Positions 34,060 through 47,308 of a stretch of 64,000 nucleotides of DNA are shown here, piece by piece. Within the stretch, counting starts at the first letter, position 1, and each line of letters opens with the position of its first letter. The notes beneath the pieces were generated by a model. That model made no database searches and was not told the DNA's origin. It was given only the letters and a program-made list of their open reading frames with translations. A program made the position numbers and the translations under genes. The DNA is from Todiramphus chloris collaris (taxonomy: Eukaryota > Chordata > Aves > Coraciiformes > Alcedinidae): positions 11,150,654-11,214,653 of the forward strand of contig JANVCC010010406.1 of NCBI GenBank assembly GCA_025345505.1, written 5' to 3'.

Positions 34060-37000
34060 ATGACTGAGGCCATGGCTTCTTCAACAAACTTAGACGTTGG
34101 GGCCCAGTTAATTGTGGAAGAATGTGCCGCTAGCTACAGCCTTTCACCTATGCCGGACATTAAAGTGGAGCACCAGCTTGACTCTAGCACAGAGGAGGGC
34201 CCAGCTCAGAGTGTTGCCATGGGAATGAAGTTCATTTTGCCCAATAGATTTGATATGAACGTCTGCTCGCGATTTGTGAAATCTTTGAATGAGGAAGACA
34301 GTAAAAATATTCAAGACCAAGTTAACTCTGACCTTGAAGTCGCATCTGTCCTATTTAAAGGTTGAACTTTATGGTACAAATTGTTGTCTGTGAACTGTGT
34401 TTCCCTGTTAAGCTGTTATGTTTCTGAAAAAATATTTCTGCCTTATATATGTGCTAATCAGTACTAGTTTTCTAAGATTTGTTCCCCTAACTTTTTCATT
34501 ATATGCTTAATAGATTATTAATATAATAAGATTACATCTTAAAACACGTTTCAATTTTTTTTTTAATTGAAAAAGTAGTGGCATAAAAGGTCTCTTATTT
34601 GATAAGAGCTGATGCTGTTTATAAAAACAAGCTTCCTTCCCTTGCGTAGCATGTTCTGCAACACCCTACACATTGTTGAACATGTGTATCTTTACAAAAG
34701 ACTACTGAAAGCAGTATGTGATCATTTCAACTTCTGCAGCTTTCTGCAGTGGGGTTTTATCTTTTCACTAGTACAATGGAAAAAATAATGCAGGTTGTGT
34801 GGCTGACTTTGTTTTGTCGATATGGCTGTACTAAGCCTGTAGTTACTGTATCAACTGGCTTGCCAATTCAGCCTCACACTACTTGAAGGTGAATGTTGCT
34901 CCAGTTCTGAATTCCTGCAGCTGATCTCCAGCCATTGCTGGGCAGCTTCATTAGAACTGATCCATGCTTTTTTATGGCTAAGCATACCAATAAAGAACAG
35001 AATTAGAACTTGCATCTATTTCCCCTTAACAGCTGTGGTTTACAGTGCTTGCTGTCGTATTTCAGACTGTTAGTGATGTATCTTTTCATGAGGTTGAATT
35101 TGACCTATTGTGGATTTTGCTAGTTTCTCTGATTTGTATTGTTTTGGCTGCAGTTAGCCATTGTAATTATCAAACTTTCTTGATTTGGAGGCCCTAAGTT
35201 CTTAACTAGTGGAGCTGCAGACCTGAAAGGCCAATTAAGACTCATCATCAATAGGGTTGTTTTTCTTGGGTAACATTTATTAAGCCCTTAGAAGTAGTCC
35301 TGCAGATCCAAGGATCGCAGGTCAAAAATCCCTGGTAGGTCTCTTAATTTGATCACATCAGCTGTAGCTATTTGACTGGCAAACAGAAATGTAATTTCAT
35401 TTTCATCCTGTTTCCATCTACTCAATTGGCTGTCTCCCTGAATTTGCACTGGGGTTTAGATCATGAAGTTCTCTTTAGTATGAATTGAGTGTGCATGTTA
35501 ATTAGCTTCCAGTCATTAGTTACTAGTGCACTCCATTGTCAAATCAATTTAGCCAATAATGGAGCTTAATCCTTCAGTGTGTTGTTCCAGCATTTAATCA
35601 GTTACATTCTTAAAAATTACTTGGCTTCTCAGCTACTTCTCCAAACCAAAGGCCACTTTTGACAATTAGAAGCCAAGATAACATATATTCAGTAATAAAA
35701 ACCCATTAGATTCTAACAGCAAGCTGGAAAAGTTAGTACAAATGATCACAGAAGCACTGAACAGCTTCTTCAATTCTAAGCAGTGACCTGCTTTTGCATT
35801 TTGTGTAAGTTAGTGTGGAGCATCTGTCTTCCTGATGGATAAGCATTCATAATGCAGTTGCAGTTCTATCCAACAGCAGTGGAAAAAAGTCCTGGTGAAG
35901 AAGATTAGTACAGGTTGTGTCCACCCATGCAGTGGACCGTTTAGGGAGTAGGCAAAGGGATGAGCCAAGTGATGTGTGGCTGTGTGGCTGAACCGTTGCG
36001 TTGCCATGCTGGAGCCTGCTAGCACAGATATGACAGGCTGTGTGGAGCCATCCTACATGATAATTCACACCAGGCACATTGAAAATCTAGATAAAGACTT
36101 AACCTCATTTGGACACTAGCTTGTTTCTGGGTGACACTGCACCACACTGAACGTGCAGAGTAGCACCATTATTTTATGCTAGAAAAGAACACAGTCCCTT
36201 ATTCAACTCTCGCAACGCATAGTGGAAAAAGCACCTGTCACAAAGCTTACTGAACATGGGTTTTATTTCTGATACTGGTAATTTCTAGATAGACTCAGAA
36301 TCTGTGGCTTGCTTTTAATGCTTTTACTAGTACTAAAATCCTGTCTTGTTTTCTCTGTTCAATGTAGCTGAATGCAACATCCACACTTCTCCTTCCCCTA
36401 GTATCCAAGTGAGACATGTTTATACTCCATCAACTACTAAGCATTTCTCACCAATAAAACAGTCAACTACCCTAACTAACAAACACAGGGGAAATGAAGT
36501 CTCTACGACACCTCTGCTTGTAAACTGTAAGTATCCTTCTTCCTTATTGTTAATAATTATTTTGTGAAGTGTATGTTAGATACTTGATGTATTTTTCTGG
36601 GGTTTTTTTTTCCTTTGGTGTTGTAATGATAGCCTAATTTCACAACGTTCCAACCATAAAATATTAACCCACCTACTGTATTGAATTCATGACTGAAGCC
36701 TGTTTTCCAGAAAGGATACAATTCTTGGTTTAAAAAATATAGGTAAAGATTTTCCTTATCCTTTCTAAACTTGAAGTTAATGTGTTTCATTTAATTTGTG
36801 TTCAGAACTTGTGCATCTTGCCAATCCTCAATTTTTAATACATTTTACAAGTGAAAATTGTTGCAGATCTTGAAAGTTGAGAAGGCAGTAATATTTTATG
36901 GGGTTTTGTAATTCTTAATTGGCAAGCATTTTCTTTATAAATTAATTTTCTGTATTTTACCTGATCTATAAATTAATTACTCTATAAATTATAAATCCAG

Positions 37001-40000
37001 CTGTGGGGTTTTTTGTGTTTTAAAGTGCATTTACGTGGGGAAAAGTCTATCTGGAGCTGCAACATAGGCCTATGAATAAAACACACAGTCTTTCTGAAAA
37101 AAAAAAAAATCAAACTTTATATAGTGAATAGGAAGAGGACAGTGAACTTTTACATATTATGTAATAATTACCTAATTTTGTTACTATCTAATGTGGATAA
37201 TTTATTATGTATTCCCTCCTGAGAACCTTTCAGACTTGCTACAAGTAGTAATTATCCAGACCATGCACCTGTGCAGTGTTCACTGTGGGATTTGAGATTT
37301 CTTTTTCTTCATAATATCTTAAGAATTATTCTGCTTTTAATGCTTGGTACTTTTTCTTAAAAAAAAAAAAAAAATCTTACTCTGTAGATGTCATGTTGTG
37401 TATAGTTTTGTAATGTTTGACGTATTCCACAGTGTAGCGTGTGAGAGTCATGCTAACAGACCTTTATTGAGCAGCATGACAGATCTTCTGATGGCATGTG
37501 ATCTCTTAGATGTCATTTTTAAACTACACAGCCTTAATTTATCAAAAGATGCTTATTTTTATTTGATAAATGTTCTTAATGTGATCATGGGTTGCTGACC
37601 AGGCAACAGAGAAGAGAGCACATTGCCTTGTAAAGCGTCAGCATAGGAAGTATTTTTGCTTTCTAGTATACATTGGTTAAAAACATTACCTAAATCTATG
37701 AAACTTTGGAAGTTTTTAAGACTGACTTCAGCTCAGAGTATAAGGTGAAACCTACCTGCACTCTCAAATACAAGTTCTGTGCTGCACAAAACAATGGACA
37801 TGTTATGACCAGGTCCAAACAGATCACAATGAAAACTGGTATATGTAACACATGTTTTTTCTTCCCTTTTTGCAGCTTTGTCAGTTCATCAGCTGGCTGC
37901 TCAGGGGGAAATGTTGTATCTGGCCACACGTATTGAACAAGGTGAGACAGAGGAAAGTTGAGTGCCTTCCTTTTTCCTTTGGAGAATTTATACCCAGTTG
38001 TGCTTGACTTTTTCCCCAAAAGCTGGATTTGAAAAACCCCTCAATTCTTATACAAATTGAAGGATATTTGAGGTATCTGGTTTTTGCAGATGTGCACTAT
38101 TGTTTCCTATCGGTCTTCACTCACTTCTATAATTTGGGTTTAAAATTAAACATTAGCCTTAATAGGAGTTACAGGTAAATCCCTTCCTCCCGCTGCTCCC
38201 CAGCTATATAGGTAATCCATGGAAATGAGAAGGAAGAATCTGCTAGTTCTATCAGAAGACTTAATTGTTTTAAAAATTATCTTTGTACTTTAAATCACAT
38301 TTCTATTAATGGTGGCTTTCCAATTCTATTTAATCAATCACCATATAGAGCTATATGTTGGTAGTTTAGGGCATGCCTTACACGTGCAGTGCAATAGTGC
38401 TACTCGTTCAGACTTACATGATAGTCTTCAGTGTAACATTTGTGTATCCACAATACATACACTAAATTTCAACTCTACAGGATGTAGAGTTAATGTAGAT
38501 GTTAATAGTATATTCTTAATAGTATATTAAGATAGTATAGTATATAAAGTATATATATATAGTATGTATAGTATAGTATATTAAGTATGTTAATAGTATA
38601 TTCTTATTGTACTATTAGTAGTCAGACATGCCTTAAGTGAATCTTTTTTGAAATGTTTACCAGAAAGCAGGTAATAAGTCACCAACTCTGTAGGCTTTGT
38701 AATGAGCCACATATATGGAAAGCGAATCAATTCTGGAATGTCAGTAACAGCTGAAAATGCTACTGTGGTGCTACGATAAGCATAGAATATATTTTTTAAA
38801 GTGCTTAGATAATAAAAAAAAATCCAACTTCAGTCAGCTAGTGGTTTAAAAAATTGCTCTTCTTCCTCCTTCCAGCTGCACTAGAAGTAGACCTTAATTG
38901 TTTCCACAAAACCACCCTACTGATTATTACATGAACTCTGGGGGAAATTAAGTTATGCTATCTATATTACTTTACACAGTAATTTTTTTAAAGATTGGGT
39001 GGCTCACTAGTGAAAAAAAAAAACCCAAAACACTTCCTTCAGTATAATACAGAATGTACCTCTTTACTTTTCAAGGAGGCCTTCTCTTCTTTCCAAAGAT
39101 AAGCCCAGATTACAGACAACATGTAACATTTCTGAGTAGAAACAGAACTTGATTTATAGAGCTTAAAAAAACCCCAAAACCAAAAAAAAAATTTTACTTC
39201 AGTCAGTTTGATGTTTCTTTTTTCCTGGACAAAGATATTTGCACCACCATTGTGAGACAGAATTCTGGTTTTAAACTTAAAAGTGAGAATGACTTTTAGG
39301 ACACATTGGTATGTCAGCCTATGATACGTCAGTGTATTTCAGCAGCTCATACAATGCATTAGTGAAAGGGATTACTAAATTCCGTATTTTTCTTAAAACA
39401 GAAAATGTAATCAATCATAAGGATGAAGAAGGATTTACGCCTCTGATGTGGGCTGCAGCTCATGGGCAGATAGCAGTAGTGGAATTTCTGCTCCAGAATG
39501 TAAGGAAAAAAAAGCACACAATTTTAAATTTAATTACTTTTTAGTTCAGTTTGCCTTCTTAAAGTTGTCAGTGCTGCTATGCACTTAATTATTTTTTATT
39601 AAGTTCTGTGTAAAACCTTACATTAAAAAAAAAAAAAAAGTGTGGATAATTTGATGATGATGATTGTTGTTGTTGTTGTTATTTTCAGGGTGCAGATCCT
39701 CAGATTTTGGGGAAAGGGCGAGAAAGTGCCCTCTCACTGGCTTGCAGTAAGGGATACACGGATATTGTCAAAATGCTGCTTGACTGTGGCGTTGATGTCA
39801 ATGAGTATGACTGGGTGAGACTCTGGATTGAACTTTTGTCACAGGGTGCTCTGATTAGAAATTTGAAATATGGCACAGTACTATCTCTCCTGAAAAACGT
39901 AAGTTTCAAAACCTCCATAGGCTTAGAGATGTTGGTCTGACATTTTGGTAAAAAGAGAATGAGACTGAGTCCTCGTAGAAGGGTGAGCTGACAAACAGAA

Positions 40001-41447
40001 GGCAAAAAAAAGATGGAAGTTGTAAAGCACCAAAAGAGGATCTCATTGTTAAAAATGTATGAAGTCTCTTACTGATACATAGAAGTATGCTGGTGTGTTA
40101 AGGAATTACAATTGTAGACTGCTCAGTCTCAGTGTCTAAGGCTTTTCTGTTCTGCAGAATGGAGGAACACCTCTACTATATGCAGTACATGGGAACCATG
40201 TGAAATGTGTAAAAATTCTCCTTGGTAAGCAGACTGTCCAAACGGAATTATCAGTAATAATGTACTATCCATTCTCATTGTCAGAAATACAAGGTTTTTT
40301 TCCTGTTTTACATAGAAAGTGGTGCTGATCCAACTGTTGAAACCGATGCTGGCTATAATTCCATGGATTTGGCTGTAGCCTTGGGCTACCGGAGTGGTAA
40401 GTATTGCAAAGGTAAATCCTTTGGTTTTGATTTTTACTGCGCTGTGTTTGTGTAGCTGCTATAATGGCCTAGCAGAGGTTTTGCTGCTGTTAAGATCCCT
40501 ATCCTACAAGTCTTAATACACTTAAATGTATCAGCCCAACCTGGGTGGGAGTTTCCATCCCTGTTTCAGAAAGGCAGGTGCCTACTAAGAAAACATCGCT
40601 GACCTGCATCTGCATCTATGGGCACAAATAATGATGTGTGGGGCTGAAGCAGACATAATCCAGACAAGGGGAGCTGAACTGCTCCCCCCAGCCTGCACAA
40701 AGGAGCATGGTTGCACTGGACAACAATAAGAAGCCTGTAGCCCTCCTGAACCCTGGTGCTTTGTTGATTGGCATAGTAGGATGTAGTTTGCAAAATTTTC
40801 TTCCCTTATCAGACTAGCACTAGCTCTACTTTGTCACAGAGGCAGACAATAGTAGTGCCAGGATGAGTAAATTAGGCTGCCTTAGTTGGTTCTAGAAAAC
40901 AGATCCAATGAAGGAACTCTTTACTGTTTTTCCCTCCTATTGAAAGCTGTGAAATGTCTGCCATTATAGAAAACTGAATCCAAACACAAGCACACCACTG
41001 CACACGTAGCTTCTCTGAGCAGAGCCCTGAACTTGGAGAGGCAGTAACTTCACAGATATCTAGGTGTAGGACTACTTCAAGAGTTCAGTCTCTAAACATT
41101 CTATGGGCGTAGTTGCTAATAAACAGGTTTGGCTAATCACTATTTGCTTTCCGTATGCTATCTGCCTATTCAAACTAGAGAACAGATCATCACCTCTGAA
41201 AACTATCATCGGCCTTGCCAGATGTATGGGCTTTATATTATATGAGGCTTTTCTTTTCTGAAGGGCTGCAAACAGTCCTGTCTGGTTTTTTATTGAGTGA
41301 TTGTACAGGCAGGAAAAAACAGAACAACCCTAAAAGTGTGGAAAAAAACATTAAATGCTGATTAATATGATTTTTTTCTTCTCTGCTTTAGTTCAACAGG
41401 TTATTGAGTCTCATTTGTTAAGGCTGCTTCAAAATATCAAGGAATAA
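34060..41447 (+). CDS. ANKRA2: ANKRA2, ankyrin repeat family A member 2
   Basis: Cytoplasmic and nuclear adaptor whose ankyrin groove binds PxLPxI/L peptides; known partners include class IIa HDACs, RFX7, CCDC8 and the megalin tail. Eight coding exons: 34060-34360, 36368-36526, 37876-37941, 39402-39499, 39689-39814, 40158-40224, 40316-40396, 41392-41447. All introns are GT-AG and all phases close. Two in-frame starts exist. ATG at 34060 has a weak context. ATG at 34072 sits in GCCATGG and gives 313 aa, the human length, so I favour 34072. Residues 1-147 hold the conserved N-terminal region ([39 protein letters not shown]). Five ankyrin repeats occupy about 148-313 ([73 protein letters not shown]). 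A non-coding first exon ends at 33206 in the promoter shared with UTP15. The gene is intact. Intron 34361-36367 holds nothing notable. Confidence 0.97.
38505..38612. repeat. TA-rich microsatellite in an ANKRA2 intron
   Basis: Imperfect TAGTATA and (TA)n repeats, about 100 bp, in the 1460-bp intron before the 39402 exon. It is flanked by the repeated phrase TTAATAGTATATTCTTA at about 38502 and 38588. Confidence 0.85.
39650..39682. repeat. GAT/GTT trinucleotide run at an ANKRA2 acceptor
   Basis: GATGATGATGATT then (GTT)n immediately precedes the acceptor ATTTTCAG of the exon starting at 39689. The T-rich repeat may double as its polypyrimidine tract. Confidence 0.75.
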
Positions 41448-41698
41448 TGGTTGGATTTTCTGCTGGTGTCAGTTCTTGGCTGGGAGACTGCTTTTTAGAC
41501 CTGTAATCAGTGACAAGCATTAGATGATTTGCAACTATACCTCAGTTCAACTATTTGCCAGTTTTAGTTAAGTTTTTTTATATTCGTCCTTTTCTCTCAA
41601 TGCTGTTCTTAGAAATATGTGATGTCATCCTTTTCTTAAATGTATTTTACATAATTTTTAGAAGAAAAAGTCAGTTGTTGTGCATGAAAAGCTTTGTA

Positions 41699-41704
41699 AA
41701 TAAA
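41699..41704 (+). promoter_or_regulatory. ANKRA2: ANKRA2 poly(A) signal
   Basis: AATAAA 252 nt after the stop codon, followed by T-rich sequence; the likely end of the main transcript is about 41720. Confidence 0.65.
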
Positions 41705-41724
41705 ACCAGTTCTGACAATCTAAA

Positions 41725-42218
41725 TGTTTACACCAAGGGCAGTGGGTGGCAGTGTGCCAAGTGTCCTACTTCATCACATCATTGATACATATTCACAGGA
41801 AGAAATTTCTTAAGATATTGAGGTATATCACCGTAGAAGATTAATGTCTTTACTGTTAGTAATACCAAACTGTGCACCTTGTGTGATTGTTTTCAAGATC
41901 CCAGTTAATACTACTGTGTTAGCTTTTTGCTTTGCCAGGTTTTTAAGTTGGTAATAAGTTGAAGGACTTTGATAGCAGTTTAGTTCCTACCCGATTTCTT
42001 TCCACCTGCCTCTGCCTTTGTCTTGTAGTCCTGAAACAACCAGGCCAGGGTGCCCTAGGTAGAAATTTCTCTGGTATAAGGAAACCTAATTGCAAACACA
42101 GAACTCCTGGCTCCCAAGTATCCTCTGTACAGTGGCTGAAAGCAGACATCAGCTGTATGGGAAGAGAATCCAGAGCCTACTGCCTTCCAGACTTCTTCAG
42201 CTGAAGTATAGTCCTGTG
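41725..42218. other. Intergenic, ANKRA2 to BTF3, no features
   Basis: Nothing coding recognised. The two genes are tail to tail and 13.5 kb apart. Confidence 0.5.
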
Positions 42219-42757
42219 GATCACAATCATAGACTGAGTCAAGTTGGAAGAGACCCATAAGGACCATATTGTCTAAATCCCTGCTCCTCACAGGGCTACC
42301 TAACACTAAACTGTATGATTATTAGCCTCATCCGGATGCTTCTTGAACTCTAACAGACTTGAGGCTGTGGTTGCTTCCCAGGGACTGACCACCAAAGCTG
42401 AGCAAACCAAGTGACCTCAGCTGCTCTTCCTAAATCTTGCCCTTGAGACCTTTCACCATCTCTGTTGCTCTCCTCTGGACATACTCCTAACAGTTTGAGG
42501 GCTGGACAGAGTCTTACCAGTGTGAAGGCCTTTATGTATTGAGACACCCAGAACTGCACACAGTACTTGAGGTGGGGCCACACCAGTGCAGTGCATAGGG
42601 GGACAATCACCTCTCTTGGCTGGCTGGCCTTGATGTACTCCAGGACATGGTTGGCACTTTGGGCTGTCAGGGCACACTGCTGACTTGTGCTCAACTTGCC
42701 CTCAACCCCAATCTCCAGATTTCTTTCCCTGTGTCTGCTCTTCAGCCTCATCTCCCA
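42219..42757 (-). mobile_element. CR1 LINE 3' fragment with internal deletion
   Basis: Minus-strand CR1 closely related to 19084-19815. Relative to that copy about 200 bp is missing near 42385, where GGGACTGACCACC joins directly to AAAGCTGAGCAAACC. Remnant ORF2 C-terminal frames lie at 42350-42751. Confidence 0.9.
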
Positions 42758-45625
42758 GACTCAGAGGGGGGGGATGTCCCAGTGTAGTTATTTAATTAGA
42801 ACACCAATTACAATTTTTAAGTTACTTGAAAGACAATTGTGAAATGATTTTCTGGGACCCCTGCACCTAATCAAAACCACACTGAGTGATGAGATGCGAG
42901 AAAGTTTTGCACAAATAACAGATTATGTATGGAAAGAGACTCTTTTAGCAGCTCTCACAGCACATGCAGATCCCCCATGCTGTGTTTTATTCCACAGGCA
43001 TTTCTCCACAGCATCCACTAGAGGTCTGGCATCCACTCACACACACACCCTAGTCCCTGCCTCTCTTCCCCAGGCTGTGGGTTCGAGCCCAATCTCCTTT
43101 CCACTTAAGAGTTCACAAGACACGACTGGACCCGGAAAAATTACTGTATTCCTAGCATAGTGTCACTACCATGTTTTATTTTTCTATTTGAAAATCATTC
43201 CAAGACACAAAGGAAATCAATGTGTTTCAAGTGCACGCACAGTAGTCCTGACCAAAGGTAGTGGAAGGCTGAGGAATAATCCAGTCAAGTTCTTTGAATC
43301 AGAACCAGAAAAATAATTAATTCAAAATGCTAATTTTCTTTTTTCAAAGTGACTGAATATACAACGGGGAAAAAAATTAAATCCAAACCTACATGGATTA
43401 AACCTAAATTTCTTGCCAAATTTCTCTCTCTCTACTGAAACATCTGTAGCGTAGAGGAAGTGTAAATCAGGTTCAGGATTAACCTCAAAGGTTGTTTGTA
43501 CAAGAGCCAATCTAGAGATCCCTTTCTTTCATGAAGCTGAAATCTGAAATAGAATAAGCCTTAAGGGAGGAGAAGCAAGGAAATGCAACTGATCTTGCAG
43601 GGTTTAGTAAAATCCTTGATGCATTTAAGTGAATTTTATTGGTTTCCCAGATACACCAGTTTCACTGTATCATGTACAATGGGATCAGATAAAAGAAACA
43701 GTAGATCTAACATGCCTTGGGAAGCAAGAGAGAGAAATTGTTTCATAACCAAAATAGAAAAAAATGTCCTCTTGTCAGAAATTTCATAGTAAAATAATGT
43801 GAAATAGCAATTACTGTGAACTGATATTAGAAATATTAGAAACACAGATTTAACAGCCTTTGTAAAAGCAAATGTTGAACTTCTGTGTCTGTTGAAAAGC
43901 AATGCAAATAAAATGCAAAATGTGTTTTCCTGAAATATGATAACCTGAGCCATTCCTGATTAATACATCTTATATATCGACATGTAAGTATGGACGAGGA
44001 ACAGAATTTCCTTTTTCCACTATGGTGTTACAGAAAAAAATGCTTGTTCTAAATGATGAACCTTCAATATCTGCTTTGTATTTTGTTTTGCCCTTCAGTC
44101 AGTATTGAGTTATATAGGAAGAACCTGGGTAATTCTTAATGATTACCTGAAAATACATCCTAGAAAACACTTCATTATATAGGAAGATGAAGTAGAAGAA
44201 TGTAGATCAGGACAGCAAAACGTAAAATTTATTCCATCTCTTTACTGTAGATTGTTAAGCAATTGGTGATTGTCAGATAATCACAACCACACATCCCACA
44301 AAACTGAATACAAAGGTGAAGACAGTCATTTTTCAGAAGCTGTTTCCTGCATTAAGAGCCCTTCCTGTACAGTAACATTATACTGCTGATGCACTGAACA
44401 TGGATTTCGGCTTTCTGTGGCCCTTCTGAGGGCCCAGCAAGGAACAGCCAGCAGTATTTCATACGCTATGATTCAGACACCCAGAGGAAAACTGGGCTGG
44501 GGTATGTGAGGGGAATCTATGCAAAGAAAAAGCTTTACTTAGTGGGGAAAAAAATCCCTGTCAGGAAAGTAGCAACAACTGTTGATCACGCAATATTTAC
44601 ACCATGCTTCACATACTTTGTGTTTCTCTGAAGCACAAGGATTACCTTTTTCTTTCTCGTGGTGTAAATACTTTGCAGTTTTCTTTTTTTTTTTTTTTTT
44701 GCAAAGCCCCTGATTCAGACAGTGTTTTTAAATGTTAGCCTGCTGATTTTGTTTTAGTGAACTACTTCTGTAGCCTCTGATGGCAGGGAGAATACACTAC
44801 AAGTTACCTTTGAATCACAGACAGGGTCTATGTGTGTTTCCTTGCCATGGCATGGCACAAGACCAGAGGAGTTTGAGAACGCTGTGGTAAAAACCATAAC
44901 TGACTGTTGATTGTTTCCAAATCTTTCACCAAAAGCTTTTGCCAGTGTAATTTCTTACAGGAATGTTACTAAAATACTTTCCTTTTAGTTGGAATGACAA
45001 CATACTGTATTTCAGTGTTGGCAAACAAGTTGCTTTTCCTGATTAACTAAATTATTTTTGCCAAATTCCACATGCAGCATGTAAGGCACAGTTCATGTCA
45101 TCTGTGGTTACAAAGGATATTACCTAGCACAGTTTCATGTAGCAATGCTAGCCAAATGCTTCAAAGCTGCACAAAGTCTTTGTCTCCTTCATTCACGTTT
45201 GACTTTGAAAGGTATTCTAGTCTATTTAACAGGCAAAGTACACAACAAATGAATGCTAGTCTGCAATGCAGTGGGTATGACATTTGTCAGAATTAACATT
45301 CATTTACAGCTACTACTGGCTGCAGAAGCGTAGAAACCTTACAGTGCAAGACAGACAGGCTTTATTTGGCTGGCAGGGAGGGAAAAGACAGCTAAAGAAG
45401 CAAGCAGCTCTCTTCATAGAGGGCAATAATTAGGAATGAAATAATTCTACCAAGCAGAAAACAATTTTACACCACTTTGTAATTGCTCAAAGAAATTCTG
45501 CTCTCTCAAAGTTCGTCAACAGGTGAGATAGAAACCGAACCAACAAAGACAATGAAGAATAACCATAGATTGTGTTAATGCTTGATTAAAGGAAGTCAAG
45601 CTGCTGTCAGTAAAGCAATTCTTAA
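42758..45625. other. Intergenic stretch, no genes recognised
   Basis: AT-rich, with a poly-T tract at 44684-44700. The phrase GGGTTCGAGCCC near 43081 looks like a tRNA T-arm but has no tRNA around it. No splice-bounded conserved frame was found on either strand. Confidence 0.45.
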
Positions 45626-45629
45626 AGAA

Positions 45630-46245
45630 ATTGTGACCAGTACCCCCTGCTCTCAACCCCCGTTAGTGTGGTTAGCATAACTAACACCATTTTATAAGCC
45701 AAGCAGCCATTCTCTGGGATGGAGCAGGTCACGTATTTGTTCCCTTTCCCCTCATTATCAGGCCTTGAAGGTCCTTTGCAGCAAGCAGACAAAACAAACA
45801 GACTTTTTCTTCCCCTCCCTACCAGCCTCAAGGTTCCTGGACACGAGACCAGACTCCCTTCCTTACCAGCCTGGAAGGTCCCAGGCACCCAGCTGACCTG
45901 GTGTTGTTGACAACCCCACCACAGAGCTGGGAAGCGTAACAGCACCCAGAGCACTGCCTGTAGAACCAAGCAGTTTTGACTCCTAAGGGGGAATTTGGAC
46001 CAGAACACTGGCTACTGACGGTGACACCAAGATCCCCTGGTAGCCAGGGTCACCTCCACCATCCTCTGTTTCCTCTGAGTACTGAGGGAGTGACTTATTC
46101 TTTTATATGAATATATATAGAAAGCCTGTGCTATTCTGATGATAAATTCTGTGCTACACTGATCATATCTTCTTCAGAAAAAATAAAGCTTTAACTACAA
46201 TTTAGTGCCATCAATGTTTTGCCAAGAATCCCTAAAAGAACCTGT
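45630..46245 (+). mobile_element. Possible solo LTR of an endogenous retrovirus
   Basis: A roughly 600-bp block unlike its flanks. It is CT-rich in its first part (CAGCCT, CCCTTCC blocks at 45750-45900), then has a TATA-like ATATATAT at about 46113 and AATAAAGCTTT at 46183-46193, as in a U3-R-U5 layout. I could not define TG...CA ends or a target-site duplication, and there is no coding body next to it. Confidence 0.3.
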
Positions 46246-47308
46246 CAGTGTTGGGTGACAGAAACGTTAACTTTAAAGCTATACATTTTCATCCAGACAG
46301 GATTCAGTCAAGTGGGGAGTTAATCATGTACAACGTTAGCATTACTATTCGCATGTAAATTTGATGAGCACTTTGTAACACTCTTCCCTATGTGTTCTGG
46401 TTTTCCCTGGGGCTGTTACTAGTTCCACTCTGCTGCTTTCTTTGTTCATCTGTCTTGTACTATGCATTCCCCACTTGTATATCTGAGACAGTTACAGGAA
46501 GCGGCAACCTCCAGCCAGACCTTCCCAGGGTAGAGCCTCACCTCCCTTCAGCCTCCTGTGGGTTTTCCTTAGTATTAAAAATAAATAATTTTTAAAAATC
46601 AGTATCTTACACCTCCTCATGCCACACCAGGAGCTGGTGCCCACAGCAGGGAGCCCAGGATCGAAGATAGGGCCTCTGCTCTCCACCTTTTCCAAGATCC
46701 ATGCAGAGTGATCACAGATGCCCACTGTGGCAGAGGCAAACCCTGTCCCAGGGCCATGATATGAGGTTGCCCTCATAGCACTGGGTTTTTTTCAGTTAAT
46801 TCAGCAGTTGGAATCCCAATGGTATTCCTGAAGAAAGAAATACTATTACTCAGCTACAAGGAAATGGAAGTCAGCCACTGAACCTTATTCTTACTTGGCT
46901 AAGAAACAACACAAACTTCTACTTACGGCGTGTACCACTTTTGGATTTCCAAAGCTGGTTTACTGTGCGTTGGTCCTACGTTCTTCCATTAACCTTTAAG
47001 CAATCTTGAAACTCACTTCTTTAAACACGACTTAACTCGCAGCCTGAAAAGACAGCTTTAAACTAAGGCCAGAACTACTACTAATTTTCCACAACTGTTT
47101 TATAACAGTCGTTGGAACAAAAACTGTCAGAAGTAGAGAAACCATGGAAGTTTACCCTAATTCTAGGGTAACTTGTTCTGCCTAAACTGTTCACATTCAC
47201 AGCTCTAACTAATCCCCTAGCATGAACCAGATGCAACTCCATATTCTCAAGGAGCCACAAAGGATAAAGGATAGCAAAAGAAAAAAGAAAAAAGCCAACT
47301 TGTATTTA
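46246..47308. other. Intergenic stretch, nothing recognised
   Basis: No conserved frame or repeat identified on either strand. Confidence 0.45.

Noticed and set aside
43075-43105. tRNA T-arm-like GGGTTCGAGCCC
   Set aside because: No acceptor, D-arm or anticodon arm at the right distance on its 5' side; stem pairs for only about four bases.
45622-46008. 128-codon minus-strand frame with several Cys and Trp
   Set aside because: Lies antisense across the LTR-like CT-rich block; no signal peptide, no splice context, no family resemblance.
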